A DNA stretch of 64,000 nucleotides from Marsupella aquatica (GCA_973895155.1 OZ316892.1:24986001-25050000); one strand, 5' to 3'. Positions 12,714-22,096 are shown, numbered from the stretch's first letter. Made by a program: numbers and translations. The notes: generated by a model not told the origin, from the sequence alone.

Positions 12714-12916
12714 CCACGTTGCTCATACCCTCCTTAGGTCGATCGTCGGTATCTATTCTCTCCCCGAGTGCTTGCCTAAGCAGCTGACAGTAGTTGGCCT
12801 CCCATAGTCGTCTGCCTAGTTTGTGCTCGCAAATGAGCCACCATCTCCTGCAAGCGCTCCTTACCCCTCTCCTCTGCCGGTCCTTCTTCCCGTTGATCCT
12901 TCCTAGCCGCCGACGC
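12714..12916 (-). pseudogene. 5' start of gypsy gag (fragment C), truncated
   Basis: Minus-strand sequence homologous to the first part of the gag-like ORF of element A (7541-7748). It preserves an ATG start at 12842-12844 (MVAHL...), mutated to ATA in A. Homology stops at GCAACGT, where unrelated plus-strand sequence begins. It is joined directly to the A-family LTR at 12917, so here an LTR and gag start follow the integrase gene. Confidence 0.65.
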
Positions 12917-13099
12917 TTAACGCGCCCTAACCCTAATCGGGTTTTCACCCTCAGCCTTACCTCCGGCCTCTGGCCGGGTTCCATGGTTGCCCCTAATTGT
13001 TTATATTTTCCTTGTTTTGTCCCTATACTAAGGTGTTCCTAGGGTGCCTTCCTGCTTTACCCACTTAACCGGCCGAGTGATTCCTGTCTAGGCATCACA
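12917..13099 (-). repeat. A-family gypsy LTR copy (in fragment C)
   Basis: On the minus strand it starts TGTGATGCCTAG immediately after the polypurine tract of the pol gene, and contains a TATA-like GAAAATATAAA. It aligns end to end, with scattered mismatches, to 18942-19128. The LTR itself may end at the CCA before GGAACCCGGC (about 12980), with the rest being 5' leader; no convincing primer-binding site is seen. Confidence 0.65.
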
Positions 13100-16000
13100 T
13101 AGCTCCCCACTTAATTGTGAAGCGTCCTCGCGAACAACTTCATCTTCGTCCATATAGTATTTCTTGAGGCGGTCATAATGGATGCGAACTGGATATACCT
13201 CTCCCGTAATGTTGGCCAATTGTACGGTGCCATTGGGAAACATCATGGTTACTCTAAAGGGTCCTAACCAGCGAGTGTAAAGCTTTCCTGGAAACCTACT
13301 ATACCTATTGTCATAAAGTAGCACAAGATCACCGGTATGAATACTAACTACTTTTAACCTTTTATCATACTGCTGCTTCATGATATTCTGTCTATATTCT
13401 ACTCTCTCGGCTGAAATCATTCTCACTTCCTCTAAAGCTTCTAACCTATATTCTCGCTCCTTTAGGCTCTCCTCTGCTGAGGCTCTTTCCTCAATTGTAA
13501 CTTGAAATGTCGGTATCTCAAGTTGCATGGGTACCAGGGCTTCTTGTCCAAAGGTTAAGAAGAAGGGTGTATGACCGGTAGTGGATTTATAGGCAAGATT
13601 GTAAGCAAAAACAGCAGCAAACAATTTATCATCCCAATCGAGTTTGTTCTGAGCTACTGTCTTGTTCAATATCTTTCCTATGATTCCGTTTGCTCGTTCT
13701 GTCAACCCGTTTGCCTTTGGATGGTAGGGAGTAGTAGGCCTATGTTTAACTAAATACTGCTCATTTAAACGACTAATTATATCATTCAAAAAATGGGTTC
13801 CTCTATCACTAACTAATTCTAGGGGTGCTCCATACCTGGTGAAGATCTGCTCATACATGAATCTAGCCGTAGTAATTGCATCATCCTTCGTTGTTGGTCT
13901 GGCCTCTACCCATTTAGTTGCATAATCCGTAGCCAGGATTATGTACTTGTTCCGTCGAGGGTGGGTCAGTGGTTTCAGAGGTCCAATGTAATCAATACCC
14001 CACTTCTCGAATGGTGCCAGAGGTAGAATAGGGTGCAGTGGATGCCTGGTGGACGCCCTTGGTCCTCCCGCTCGTTGACAAGGATCGCATTGTTTGATAA
14101 ACTGATAGACATCTTTGTGCAAGGTGGGCCACCAGTAACCGGCATTTAATATCTTCTTAGACGTGGTTACTGGGGCAAAATGTCCTCCAGCCTCCTCTCC
14201 ATGCATGGCCCGTAGGACTCGTTTTACCTCTCTCTTTTCCAAACATCTTTGAATCGTGCCGTTGATTCCATGCTTGTGCAGTATGCCTTTAATGCACTGA
14301 TACTGTCTGACCTTCCGCACAAAGACTGCGGCTTGCTCTCGGCTTAATCCTGGCTGTAATCTGGAAGTGCTGAGAAATTGTAAAATCTCAGGGTACCATG
14401 TACCAGCTATTTCCACAACGAATATCTCCTCGTCGGGGAATCGATCATCGATGCAATCCGTGGCAGGTTTACCTGTGATCCTTGAAAAGAAGTCGGCATT
14501 GGCATGTAACTTTCCCGGCTTGATCCTCAGCTCATAGTCAAACTCCTGTAATAGCAAAATCCATCTTGCTACTCTGCCTGTAAGGTCCGGCTTATTGACT
14601 AGGTACTTCAAACTTTCATGATCAGTATGAAAGATTACCTTGTACCCTAGTAAATAATGCCTAAACTTTTTACAAGAATAAATGACTCCTAATGCTTCTC
14701 TTTCCATGGTAGAGTAGTTTCGTTCGGCATCGGCAAGCTGACGGCTTGCGAAGTATATGGGATGGTCCCTTCCTTTCTCATCCAACTGACTTAGTACTGA
14801 GCCAATACAGAAGCCCGAGACATCTACAAAAACATGAAAATCTTTGTTCCAGTCCGGTGCTATCATGACTGGGGCCTCTACTAACATCTGCTTCAATTCT
14901 ACCACCGCTGTGACTCGTTCGGGTGTGGGTTCGAAGTCTGCTCCTGCCTTGAGCATATTGGTTAATGGTAAAGCCAGCTTGGCAAAATCCTTGATGAACC
15001 GGCGATAGTAACCAATGCATCCCAAGAAGGATCTTACATCCTTTATGTTCTTAGGTTGCATGATATCTAGCCATACTGCTAGCTTACCTTTGTCAATCTC
15101 AATGCCCTTCCTTGATACCTTGTGACCTAGTAGCACCCCCTCGGTTACTGCAAAAAAACATTTATCTGGGTGTAACTTGAGACCCACCTCTCTACATCTC
15201 ATGAAGGTTTTCCTGAGGTATTTAGCATGTTTCGATGCCTTCCCGAATACTGCAAAGTCATCAATGAAGATTTCCATGAACTTTCTCAAGTAATCATGAA
15301 AAATGTTCACCATTAATCGTTGGAACATAGCTGGTGCGTTGCAGAGTCCAAACGGCATACGATTGAAGACATAGATCCCCCATTCCGTGATGAAGGCCGT
15401 CTTGATTTGGTCTTCCTGCCGAATCCTGATTTGGTTATAACCAGAGTATCCATCCATGAATGAATATAGTTCATGACTGGCTACCATGTCTAGTACCATA
15501 TCAGTAAACGGTAAAGGAAAATGGTCTTTTAATGTTGCTTCATTCAGCTTCCTGTAATCCTGACAAACCCGGATCTTGGGTTTACCATCGGGTCCAGCTT
15601 TCTTGGGAACTATCACAATTGAAGACACCCAGTCTAAATGCAGGACTGGAGTGATGAATCCAGCTTCCACTAGTTTGTCGATTTCTGTTTTGACCAGCAG
15701 GGAATACTTCGGGTTCATCCTTCGAATTGGTTGTCGAAATGATTTGGCTCCTAACATGAGATCAATTCGATGTTCCCCTAGTGTTGGATCTACTCCCTTT
15801 AGATCTTGGTGACTCCATGCAAACACATCCTGAAATTCAATCAATAAGTCACTGATCTCTTTCTCGAGCTCAGGTGCTAGGTTTCTCCCTAAGTTCAGTT
15901 CTCTTCCCTCTCCTAAGTCGAGCTTCCGATATTGCCGTGCTTGGATCATATTAATCTGCTTCTTCAAATTCGGGTCCAGTTCGGCTTCCAGTCTCTCTAA

Positions 16001-16354
16001 TCTCATACCTCCATAAACTGGGATCTCGGCTGGACTAGCCGAGTCGGTCCCTTCCTTGGTGTCCATAGATTGTCCCCTTACCGGTCTATTCGGTTTTGAA
16101 TTAGTGGTCGGCTCCCCTTCCTGCCTTGGCTCTGGATCGTGTCTGTCCATCTCATCCACTTCTTGCTCCTGAGAGTTAGGCCGCTGTGCTCTCTCGGCTT
16201 CTAATAGGGCCTCAATTTGTTCTGCCCTCGTAATCGGCTTGTATGCCGATCCCTTGGTATTTAATTCCTTGCCGATGATCGATGGCGTTGTGGACCCCGT
16301 CGGCTCTGCCACAACGCCTGCAGAAAATCCACTGTCCCTGCTACTGCTCCCCAC
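13088..16354 (-). CDS. pol: Ty3/gypsy (Athila/Tat-like) pol: reverse transcriptase, RNase H, integrase
   Basis: Open frame of 1088 codons with no internal stop. Residue positions count from the first codon of the open frame. Reverse transcriptase: SFMDGYSGYNQI (catalytic D301) and FIDDF (D365, D366; F replaces the usual Y, as in the Athila/Tat group). RNase H: D511, E551 in STMEREAL, D578 in HTDHESL, D621 in HANADFFSR. Integrase: zinc-binding H718, H725, C756, C759; catalytic D788 (WGIDYIGPL), D850 (LVSDRGTHF), E886 (ANGLTER); and a GPF/GPY-type C-terminal module (RWLGPFRV). The protein copies element RNA to DNA and integrates it. The frame runs through the polypurine tract and stops at TAG inside the LTR. 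It overlaps the upstream gag-protease ORF by about 94 nt in the -1 frame. All catalytic residues are present, so the fragment is younger than A. Confidence 0.9.
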   Translation of the reverse strand: MGSSSRDSGFSAGVVAEPTGSTTPSIIGKELNTKGSAYKPITRAEQIEALLEAERAQRPNSQEQEVDEMDRHDPEPRQEGEPTTNSKPNRPVRGQSMDTKEGTDSASPAEIPVYGGMRLERLEAELDPNLKKQINMIQARQYRKLDLGEGRELNLGRNLAPELEKEISDLLIEFQDVFAWSHQDLKGVDPTLGEHRIDLMLGAKSFRQPIRRMNPKYSLLVKTEIDKLVEAGFITPVLHLDWVSSIVIVPKKAGPDGKPKIRVCQDYRKLNEATLKDHFPLPFTDMVLDMVASHELYSFMDGYSGYNQIRIRQEDQIKTAFITEWGIYVFNRMPFGLCNAPAMFQRLMVNIFHDYLRKFMEIFIDDFAVFGKASKHAKYLRKTFMRCREVGLKLHPDKCFFAVTEGVLLGHKVSRKGIEIDKGKLAVWLDIMQPKNIKDVRSFLGCIGYYRRFIKDFAKLALPLTNMLKAGADFEPTPERVTAVVELKQMLVEAPVMIAPDWNKDFHVFVDVSGFCIGSVLSQLDEKGRDHPIYFASRQLADAERNYSTMEREALGVIYSCKKFRHYLLGYKVIFHTDHESLKYLVNKPDLTGRVARWILLLQEFDYELRIKPGKLHANADFFSRITGKPATDCIDDRFPDEEIFVVEIAGTWYPEILQFLSTSRLQPGLSREQAAVFVRKVRQYQCIKGILHKHGINGTIQRCLEKREVKRVLRAMHGEEAGGHFAPVTTSKKILNAGYWWPTLHKDVYQFIKQCDPCQRAGGPRASTRHPLHPILPLAPFEKWGIDYIGPLKPLTHPRRNKYIILATDYATKWVEARPTTKDDAITTARFMYEQIFTRYGAPLELVSDRGTHFLNDIISRLNEQYLVKHRPTTPYHPKANGLTERANGIIGKILNKTVAQNKLDWDDKLFAAVFAYNLAYKSTTGHTPFFLTFGQEALVPMQLEIPTFQVTIEERASAEESLKEREYRLEALEEVRMISAERVEYRQNIMKQQYDKRLKVVSIHTGDLVLLYDNRYSRFPGKLYTRWLGPFRVTMMFPNGTVQLANITGEVYPVRIHYDRLKKYYMDEDEVVREDASQLSGELCDA
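13102..13113 (-). other. Polypurine tract of gypsy fragment C
   Basis: Minus strand TAAGTGGGGAGC, followed by TATGTGATGCC, the LTR start. AAGTGGGGAG-type tracts are typical of plant Ty3/gypsy elements. It also encodes the last codons of pol. Confidence 0.75.
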
Positions 16355-18318
16355 TTAGCCGTTTCATCCAATTGGTCTACATCCTTTACTTCCTCCGGAA
16401 TTGCAGCTAAAAAGGTGGATTCTATTGTAAAGCAGTCCTCGACCTCTTCGTCTTCTTCTTCCAAGTCACCTTCCATTGGTTCTTGCCATAATCCGCTGGG
16501 GGGTACCTCTGGTCCAAAGACACCTTCTTCGGTTAGGTTAGTGAGGCATTCTAACCAACGTACTTCATCGGCTGACTCCAGTCCACTGTCGTACCCATCT
16601 ACTTCCCTTATGCTTTTCCTACGGTCATCCTTAGTGTCCCAGGATACCGTGACAGAGGGGGTCCCGAAAGTGAACTGCTTTTTACCCCAATCTTCTATTA
16701 CCTCGGCTAGGTACAGCCATGGCCTACCAATCAATAGCCGGAATGACGTAGGATTTACCGGCTTCATTACTACATAGTTAATGCTAAAGAAGATACCTCC
16801 TATCTCTGTCTTGATGCCGGTTAACACTCCCGTCGGAATGACCTGATATCCATTGGCCATGTTCAACACTCTTCCAGTCATCTCCGGTGTTAGACCCCAC
16901 CCTTTTGCTGTTGAATCAATCATAATACATACCCCTGATCCTCCATCGATGGGTACCCGTAGTAATAATTCTCCTTGAATCATTAATGGTAATGCTGGGG
17001 CTCCTTGATCTTCTTCTATCATTAGTACGTCGGATCTGGTTGCTACCTTGGGTAATCTCGGCTTGCCGAGAATAGCCTTCCTTAATTGCTTCCGGAAGTA
17101 CGGGCTATTTTTCAATAGTTGACCTACTGTTGCCGAGACTCTAGATTCTAGTACATCTTTAGCCAGGTCATAGGGAACAATCGGCTTCTCTTCTGGTGGT
17201 GTTTCCGTCTTGGATTCGGCCAGTTTTGCCACGCTAGTCTCCACAGCTGTTGGGTCTTCCGAAGCAAACAATGCTTTTGCTCGTTTTACATCCTTGGCAA
17301 TGGCTTCGGTATTCTCCAGGGTTTCTAATTCTCTTAGTTGTTCCTTAACACTAGCCGTAACAGAGGGGTAGAACAACTTAGGATGATCTCGATTGAAGTC
17401 GCTATCTTGTGAAGGATTGGTTTCACTGGTGGGCTCATGGCTTACCTGTATTGCCGGAGCCCTCCCTTCTCCTTCTGTTGATGTTGACGAAGAGTCGATC
17501 CTTTCCTCCGTAACCTTCCCTTTATTTTTGGCCAGCCCATCCCACCTTTCCTTCCTTCTGGTAGATCGAGTAGAGACCCGGTAGCAATCATGATCTAAAT
17601 CCTCCTCTGAGAAGGTTGATAGGGCTTCGGCCTCATCATCAGATGGTACGAACTCTGCCTCGGCATCCTCTTGCCATCCTAGTTCGATGTGGTTGATTTG
17701 AACTCCTCCGGGGGTAGTACCTGGCGGTAAGATCTTGATCGGCAAAAGCTTATGATTTGCGGCCAGGCCTGCCAACCAAGTAGGACATTGCCCTAGCATA
17801 TGACCTTCCTGTCGGCATCCCATACATAGCTGAGCTGGTTGTCCATCACCCTGTTTGCGTGCATTCGGGCATTCTCTAGCAAAATGGCCAGGTTGACCAC
17901 AATTATAGCACGCCGCAAATATTTGCACATTCGGCCTAGGAGGTACTGACGGGTTCTGAATAATCCGAGGATACATCTCTCCTGGATTGTTCCTTAACCC
18001 TGACCACAGAGATGCAGGTCTGTTGGATAGGTCTCGTGCTCCAGTCTCACTGATGCCGAAAACACTATCAACGGCATCTCCCAAAAAGTACTCTACTTCT
18101 CCCTGACATGGTCTGATCTCGGCCACATGCCGAACATGATTAGTATTAAGCTTAGGACACGCATCTTTATGGTGTCCGGTTTTATAACATAAGGCACACC
18201 ATACAGAGCTATCCTCCTGTACTACCTTCTTCTTTGGTTTTACCTCTGCAATGATAGCCTGTTGATTTACATTGTTGTCTTCTAAATTCAAGAGATGGAG
18301 ATGAGTTGCTACGAGAAA
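16261..18318 (-). CDS. gag-pr: Gypsy gag C-terminus (three zinc knuckles) and aspartic protease, 5'-truncated
   Basis: Open from about 18318 with no plausible in-frame ATG at its beginning, so the capsid part of gag is missing. Counting from the TTG at 18291: CCHC knuckle 1 C32-C35-H40-C45, knuckle 2 C128-C131-H136-C141, knuckle 3 C156-C159-H164-C169; these bind element RNA. A retropepsin active-site block follows (VPIDGGSGVCIM, D449, with DGGS in place of D[ST]G[ST]), then SFRLLIGRPWLY (the LIGRPWL block of plant elements). The linker is acidic. It ends in a 94-nt overlap with pol, which is in the -1 frame. That could be programmed frameshifting or a one-base mutation; I saw no canonical slippery heptamer in the overlap. 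Confidence 0.8.
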   Translation of the reverse strand, partial: FLVATHLHLLNLEDNNVNQQAIIAEVKPKKKVVQEDSSVWCALCYKTGHHKDACPKLNTNHVRHVAEIRPCQGEVEYFLGDAVDSVFGISETGARDLSNRPASLWSGLRNNPGEMYPRIIQNPSVPPRPNVQIFAACYNCGQPGHFARECPNARKQGDGQPAQLCMGCRQEGHMLGQCPTWLAGLAANHKLLPIKILPPGTTPGGVQINHIELGWQEDAEAEFVPSDDEAEALSTFSEEDLDHDCYRVSTRSTRRKERWDGLAKNKGKVTEERIDSSSTSTEGEGRAPAIQVSHEPTSETNPSQDSDFNRDHPKLFYPSVTASVKEQLRELETLENTEAIAKDVKRAKALFASEDPTAVETSVAKLAESKTETPPEEKPIVPYDLAKDVLESRVSATVGQLLKNSPYFRKQLRKAILGKPRLPKVATRSDVLMIEEDQGAPALPLMIQGELLLRVPIDGGSGVCIMIDSTAKGWGLTPEMTGRVLNMANGYQVIPTGVLTGIKTEIGGIFFSINYVVMKPVNPTSFRLLIGRPWLYLAEVIEDWGKKQFTFGTPSVTVSWDTKDDRRKSIREVDGYDSGLESADEVRWLECLTNLTEEGVFGPEVPPSGLWQEPMEGDLEEEDEEVEDCFTIESTFLAAIPEEVKDVDQLDETAKWGAVAGTVDFLQALWQSRRGPQRHRSSARN
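16346..16357 (-). other. Internal copy of the polypurine tract motif
   Basis: TAAGTGGGGAGC, identical over 12 nt to the 3' polypurine tract at 13102-13113, lies at the gag-protease/pol junction. It may serve as a central polypurine tract (known in Ty1 and lentiviruses) or be chance. Confidence 0.35.
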
Positions 18319-18409
18319 TCAAAAAGCATAGAAAATGTTGATTTCTGAATCTTAAATTAGGTCATAATCCTTATTGAAGGAGTGGTGATGGTCAGAAATT
18401 CAATTCCCT
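18319..18409 (+). other. Right part of insertion B, before the MITE
   Basis: Non-coding sequence between the 5' edge of the gag-protease frame and the MITE. It ends with AATTCCCT (18402-18409), the left target-site duplication of the MITE. The exact right boundary of gypsy fragment C (about 18292-18330) is not resolved. Confidence 0.35.
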
Positions 18410-18655
18410 CTCGGGGGGGGTCACTATATGAAGGGTCATACATCACGTGCGACGGTTTGGGTCATTTATGACCCCCCTAAGTCACTTTCTATAAAGTTGT
18501 ACGGCACCAATCATGTGATGACACGTATGCATTTTGTAATTAAACAACCCTATGTTTCCATAGAAGACTTAATAAGTCTTCCGCCAAAACCATTTAAATG
18601 GCCCTATACTTCGTCGCACATGATATGCCACTTCCATGGAAGTGACCCCCCCGAG
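18410..18655. mobile_element. 246-bp MITE with 8-bp TSD AATTCCCT
   Basis: The left end reads CTC(G)8TCACTATATG and the reverse complement of the right end CTC(G)7TCACTTCCATG. Inverted similarity continues inward (ATCACGTGCGACG against ATCATGTGCGACG, about 32 nt from each end). AATTCCCT flanks it at 18402-18409 and 18656-18663. It has no coding capacity. The first ~19 positions and the internal ATCACG block at +32 also match both ends of the large transposon at 39516-48679, so it is probably mobilised by that family's transposase. Confidence 0.85.
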
Positions 18656-18663
18656 AATTCCCT

Positions 18664-18941
18664 TGCACTTTGAAAACTCCTATCTACTCTCTCTCTAGTT
18701 TCAATCTTTGTTAATTCTAGTCTTTATTATTGCACTGTGAATCCTAAGGAATACCCACTTGAGTTTGTGGTTAAACACTTATGTTAAGGAGATCATTAGA
18801 AATCTCTCCAACCTAAGAATGTTGGTGTAAACTTCTCAAATCATGTTAATTAGGTCTTTTTGATCTTATCCACTCCTAACCGGAACGAAATCGAGTTGTT
18901 AAGGAGTAAATAGTCATTTATCTCTTTATCACCTTGCTACA
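18664..18941 (+). other. Right terminal segment of insertion B
   Basis: Non-coding, with a short CTCTCTCTC run (18690-18700), ending CACCTTGCTACA before the TSD CTTAG. Probably the end of the 3' LTR that starts at 10698. Confidence 0.4.
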
Positions 18942-19128
18942 CTTAGCGCGCCCTAACCCTAATCGTGTTCTCTCCCCCGACGTCCTTACTTCCAGCCTCG
19001 GCCGGGTTCCATAGTCACCCTTAATTCTTTATATTTTCCTTGTTTTTGTTCCTATACTAAGGTGTTTCCAAGGTACACTCTTGCTTTACCATGTAAACCG
19101 GGCTAGTGATTCCTGGCTAGGCATCACA
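18942..19128 (-). repeat. A-family gypsy LTR copy (5' end of element A)
   Basis: Minus-strand TGTGATGCCTAG...GGGTTAGGGCGCGCTAAG, homologous to 12917-13099. It is the 5' end of element A, whose gag-like ORF resumes at 7749 on the other side of insertion B. TATA-like GAAAATATAAAG is present. Confidence 0.65.
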
Positions 19129-19194
19129 TGTTTGACTCATACTATGATGAACACAACCATTAACTAACCGCAGTGAGCATTGTCTTTTCACAAT

Positions 19195-19625
19195 ATAATG
19201 GAGTTCAATTTTGGGGGGTTAACTTAGTGTATATTTTTGGGTACCACATGCGATCCTAGCCTAATATAATACACCATTAATTAGTATTGGTTGTTATCGC
19301 GGGTTTTGCCATAATGCATGATTGCCCTTACATGGCCAATGGACTCATACTAATGCTACGACTTCTCGCAAATTGAGATAAATTTGATCATAAGTTGAGA
19401 AAGAAACTATTCCAAAACAAATCTCTATTTTTAATATGAATCATCTATTTTACTTTGAGTTTTAGTTCTAAAAGGTATTTATTAGAGAATATTAATTCTT
19501 TAAATGGGAGTTTATAATGTATTCTTTTTGCCTCCTGCATTCTTTTGAAATTGGATTATTTCTATCAAGAATACATATTCTGAATCACATGGTTCCTAAA
19601 ATTTTTTATAGTCAACCCCCTGAGT
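19195..19625 (+). repeat. Dispersed repeat, copy 1 (second copy at 48990-49250)
   Basis: Blocks such as GTTAACTTAGTGTATATTTT, TATTAGAGAATATT, TTTTTGCCTCCT and ATAGTCAACCCCC recur in the same order and strand at 48990-49250. Non-coding; element type unknown. Confidence 0.6.
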
Positions 19626-19629
19626 GTTC

Positions 19630-20254
19630 AATATGTCAATTACACCTTGGTTTGGTCAATTTCATTGGTACTTTGCTTTCTGTGATGAAATTGCTTCCAT
19701 TTTGGATGTCTTAGTTTCTACTTGCATCTTTGTATTTTCCGATTGAATGTGGCATGGATGTGGCTTGTCATAAATTAGTTTCAAAATCTATCGCGAACCA
19801 GAAGTAGGATTCAAGAACCATGCAAAACATCATGAATAGAGGTAGTGAAAAACCTCAAATCCTTCATTCAAAAATAAAGCCTTGTATTGAGATGCCTACA
19901 AGGCTGAATTGACGAGTGAGACACCCGGTGACTGAGACAGAATGAAAAATGAAATTGGGCATGAAATGTTTCAATTGCAGGACCTCCTCCAAACTAAAAT
20001 GAGTCATCTAGAGGTCAATTGGTTCATTGGAACTCGTTGGCATTGCAGTGGGTGGACGATCTTATCTCGGGTCTTATCTAGATAAATCAACAAAAAAATG
20101 TTATTTAAGATATTACTAAAGGTGTCAATCTCCCCAAAACGAAAGTAAGTGCAGTAGCTTGTCTTGTCAAGTTTCCCTTCTAAAGAAAGATTTTTGATGT
20201 TAAGAAAAATAATTAATCGTTATCTTGGCTAATGTTTAAAACAAGAAAAAATTG
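19630..20254. other. No feature seen
   Basis: AT-rich non-coding sequence; no open frame, repeat or structure that I can support. Confidence 0.3.
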
Positions 20255-20330
20255 GTAATAGCCAAAACCAGGAGACACGGATTCAAAAGGCAAAAGACCC
20301 AATAAAGGGAGGGAATGGGAAAGACCCAAA
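20255..20330 (-). repeat. T-rich dispersed repeat, inverted copy
   Basis: The reverse complement contains CCCTTTATTGGGTCTTTTGC and TGTCTCCTGGTTTTGGC, matching copies at 59530-59665, 58868-58965, 36905-37000 and others. It resembles the 3' part of a LINE/SINE-type retroposon. Confidence 0.5.
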
Positions 20331-20835
20331 TGAGCCCAAGAAGAATACCAAAGAGGCCAACAAGCCCAGGAGGGCCCCACAACAACCAAAGAACAAAAAG
20401 CCCACTAATTGAGAAGTTGAGTTGACTAATACTCTACTTGGCAAAGAACTAAAAGCCTGGTAGAGCTCCTGAGTAAACTGTCTAGCTGGGTCACAAAGTG
20501 AAGTTGTCTAAGGCTCTAAAACCAACTCGGCTCTATGGAGAATAGCTGAGGTCTGAGCTCTGTAATTAAAGTGCAACGGACATCCTCTGACTGAAGCTGG
20601 GAGGACAAAAATAGGAGGATAAGCTAGCTTATGGCCTTTGCTTGATACAGAAAACTACACAACCCCAAAGAATTGGTCAAATCTAGAGTGGAGAGCACCA
20701 AAGACCTCTAAAGCACAAGGGTAGACAATACCCCCGAGGCAACAAACTGCTTAGACCTCCTCCTTTAGCTGGGTTGCCTTGGTTGCAACATAGTCAGGCA
20801 CATGGACGGCCTAGTAAAAATCAAGTCTACCCTAC

Positions 20836-20871
20836 CCCCCCCCCCCCCAACACACACACACACACACACAA
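20836..20871. repeat. Poly(C)-(CA)n microsatellite
   Basis: A run of C followed by ACACAC... in otherwise non-coding sequence. Confidence 0.95.
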
Positions 20872-21237
20872 AACAACCAGGAACACCAACTCAGGGTGGA
20901 AGGACATGTTGCTCCAAAGCAACATGGTATCCCTAGCTTATCCAAACTTCTGGCCAAAGTTGCCATCCTGCATCAACATTTTCTTGGACCCACATTTTCT
21001 GGGGCACTTGACAGGAGAAGTGATCTTAGCAAAGCAAACAAGTCAGTGGCCACATATCCCTTTACAAGACCACATAGGCACTCAAGTACTTAGGAATGCA
21101 ACCAGCTGGAACTAGGCAAATCCTTACCCAATTATAAGCATACAAGACAAGTACTTTGTGCCAAAGATTGGACCACCTGTAGGTGGAGTCCAAAGTCTAG
21201 TCTGTGGCCACGTAGGGATGTTTCAATGACATGGGTC

Positions 21238-21430
21238 CCAAGCTGGTTAGTATATTTTAGCATCTGAAGTGGGAGTTGGAGGTGGTCCAAAGATTTTGCC
21301 TCATCATATTGCCTACCTGGTCGGACTTATGGGGGACAAAAACCAAGCTGGTTAGTATATTTTAGCATCTGAAGTGGGAGTTGGAGGTGGTCCAGAGATT
21401 TTGCCTCATCATATTGCTTGCCTGGACTTC
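21238..21430 (+). repeat. Tandem duplication, period 105 bp
   Basis: The block from AGCTGGTTAGTATATTTTAG to CTCATCATATTGC occurs at 21241 and again at 21346 with very few differences, so it is a recent duplication. Confidence 0.9.
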
Positions 21431-21572
21431 TGGGGAAAGAGCACCTCTGCCAGTAATCACAAATCAAAATGTGATAATATAAGGTGTGCATTGATTGACT
21501 TAAATAAAATAATAAAATTTATCACACTATTGATTGACCTAGTACACACAAAGAGCACTTTCTAACAGCTTC

Positions 21573-21866
21573 CTCCCCCTTGCTGTGGAGCTATTTGGGC
21601 GTCTTCATCTTCAGTTTGATGGGCTTCTTCGGCAAGCTGCCCGGGATGTTCATGGCCGAATGGGTCCCACCGGACCCCCGCTTTCTATTTTGACCACGCA
21701 CTTTCGCCAACGCATTTCAGTCACCTTACAGCGTGCTCAAGCTCGGGCCATCTATCGTCGATCTCTTACAGTGGGTGCTAGTGTGCCTCCGCAGCGGCTA
21801 GCTCCCCTTGAGGATGTTCCAATCCCACTTGCCGATCTAGTTTTGACTCTTGATGTGGACCATTAG
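21573..21866 (+). other. GC-rich open stretch, unknown
   Basis: An open frame of about 93 codons (LFGRLHLQFDGLLRQAARDV and RAQARAIYRRSLTVGASVPP) in a locally GC-rich segment that contrasts with its AT-rich surroundings. It may be a retroelement gag fragment; no family recognised. No intact gene context. Confidence 0.3.
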
Positions 21867-22096
21867 CTTTTTGCCACAATCGGTAGGAATGATGAGGACC
21901 TCGGTCCGCTTGGGTTAGTTTTAGTCTCTCTCTCTTTCTTGGTTTTTAGGGGTTCCCTATTGTTCATTTCTTACTTTTAGTTCCTCTTTCTTGGTGTTTA
22001 GTGGTTCCCTTTTGCTCACTTCTTTTTCGATTGGTTTTGTCCACTTGGGCCCTCTTTTGTTTGTTCATTTGTACTCTGTTTGGTCCCTTTGTATAT

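Larger units (their letters stand above)
7750..18941 (+). mobile_element. Insertion B inside element A, TSD CTTAG
   Basis: Homology between element A and the uninterrupted sister sequence at 12714-13099 breaks exactly at CTTA on both sides. CTTAG occurs at 7745-7749 and again at 18942-18946. Between them the sequence starts TGTGAGATAAGG and ends CACCTTGCTACA, i.e. TG...CA with a 5-bp duplication, as expected of LTR-retrotransposon integration. Two facts do not fit a simple element: the first few hundred bases do not match the last few hundred, and a second LTR-like start follows a polypurine tract at 10698. B is therefore probably a composite with a deleted 5' LTR and later insertions (gypsy fragment C, and a MITE). 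Confidence 0.55.

Noticed and set aside
12980-12992. GGAACCCGGC after CCA as a primer-binding site
   Set aside because: I cannot match it to the 3' end of a plant tRNA; it is not the common initiator-Met, Asp, Lys or Arg type.
16346-16354. Independent pol gene starting at its first in-frame codon
   Set aside because: The first codon listed is GTG right after an in-frame TAA; gypsy pol is made as part of gag-pol, so frameshift or mutation is likelier than a separate start.
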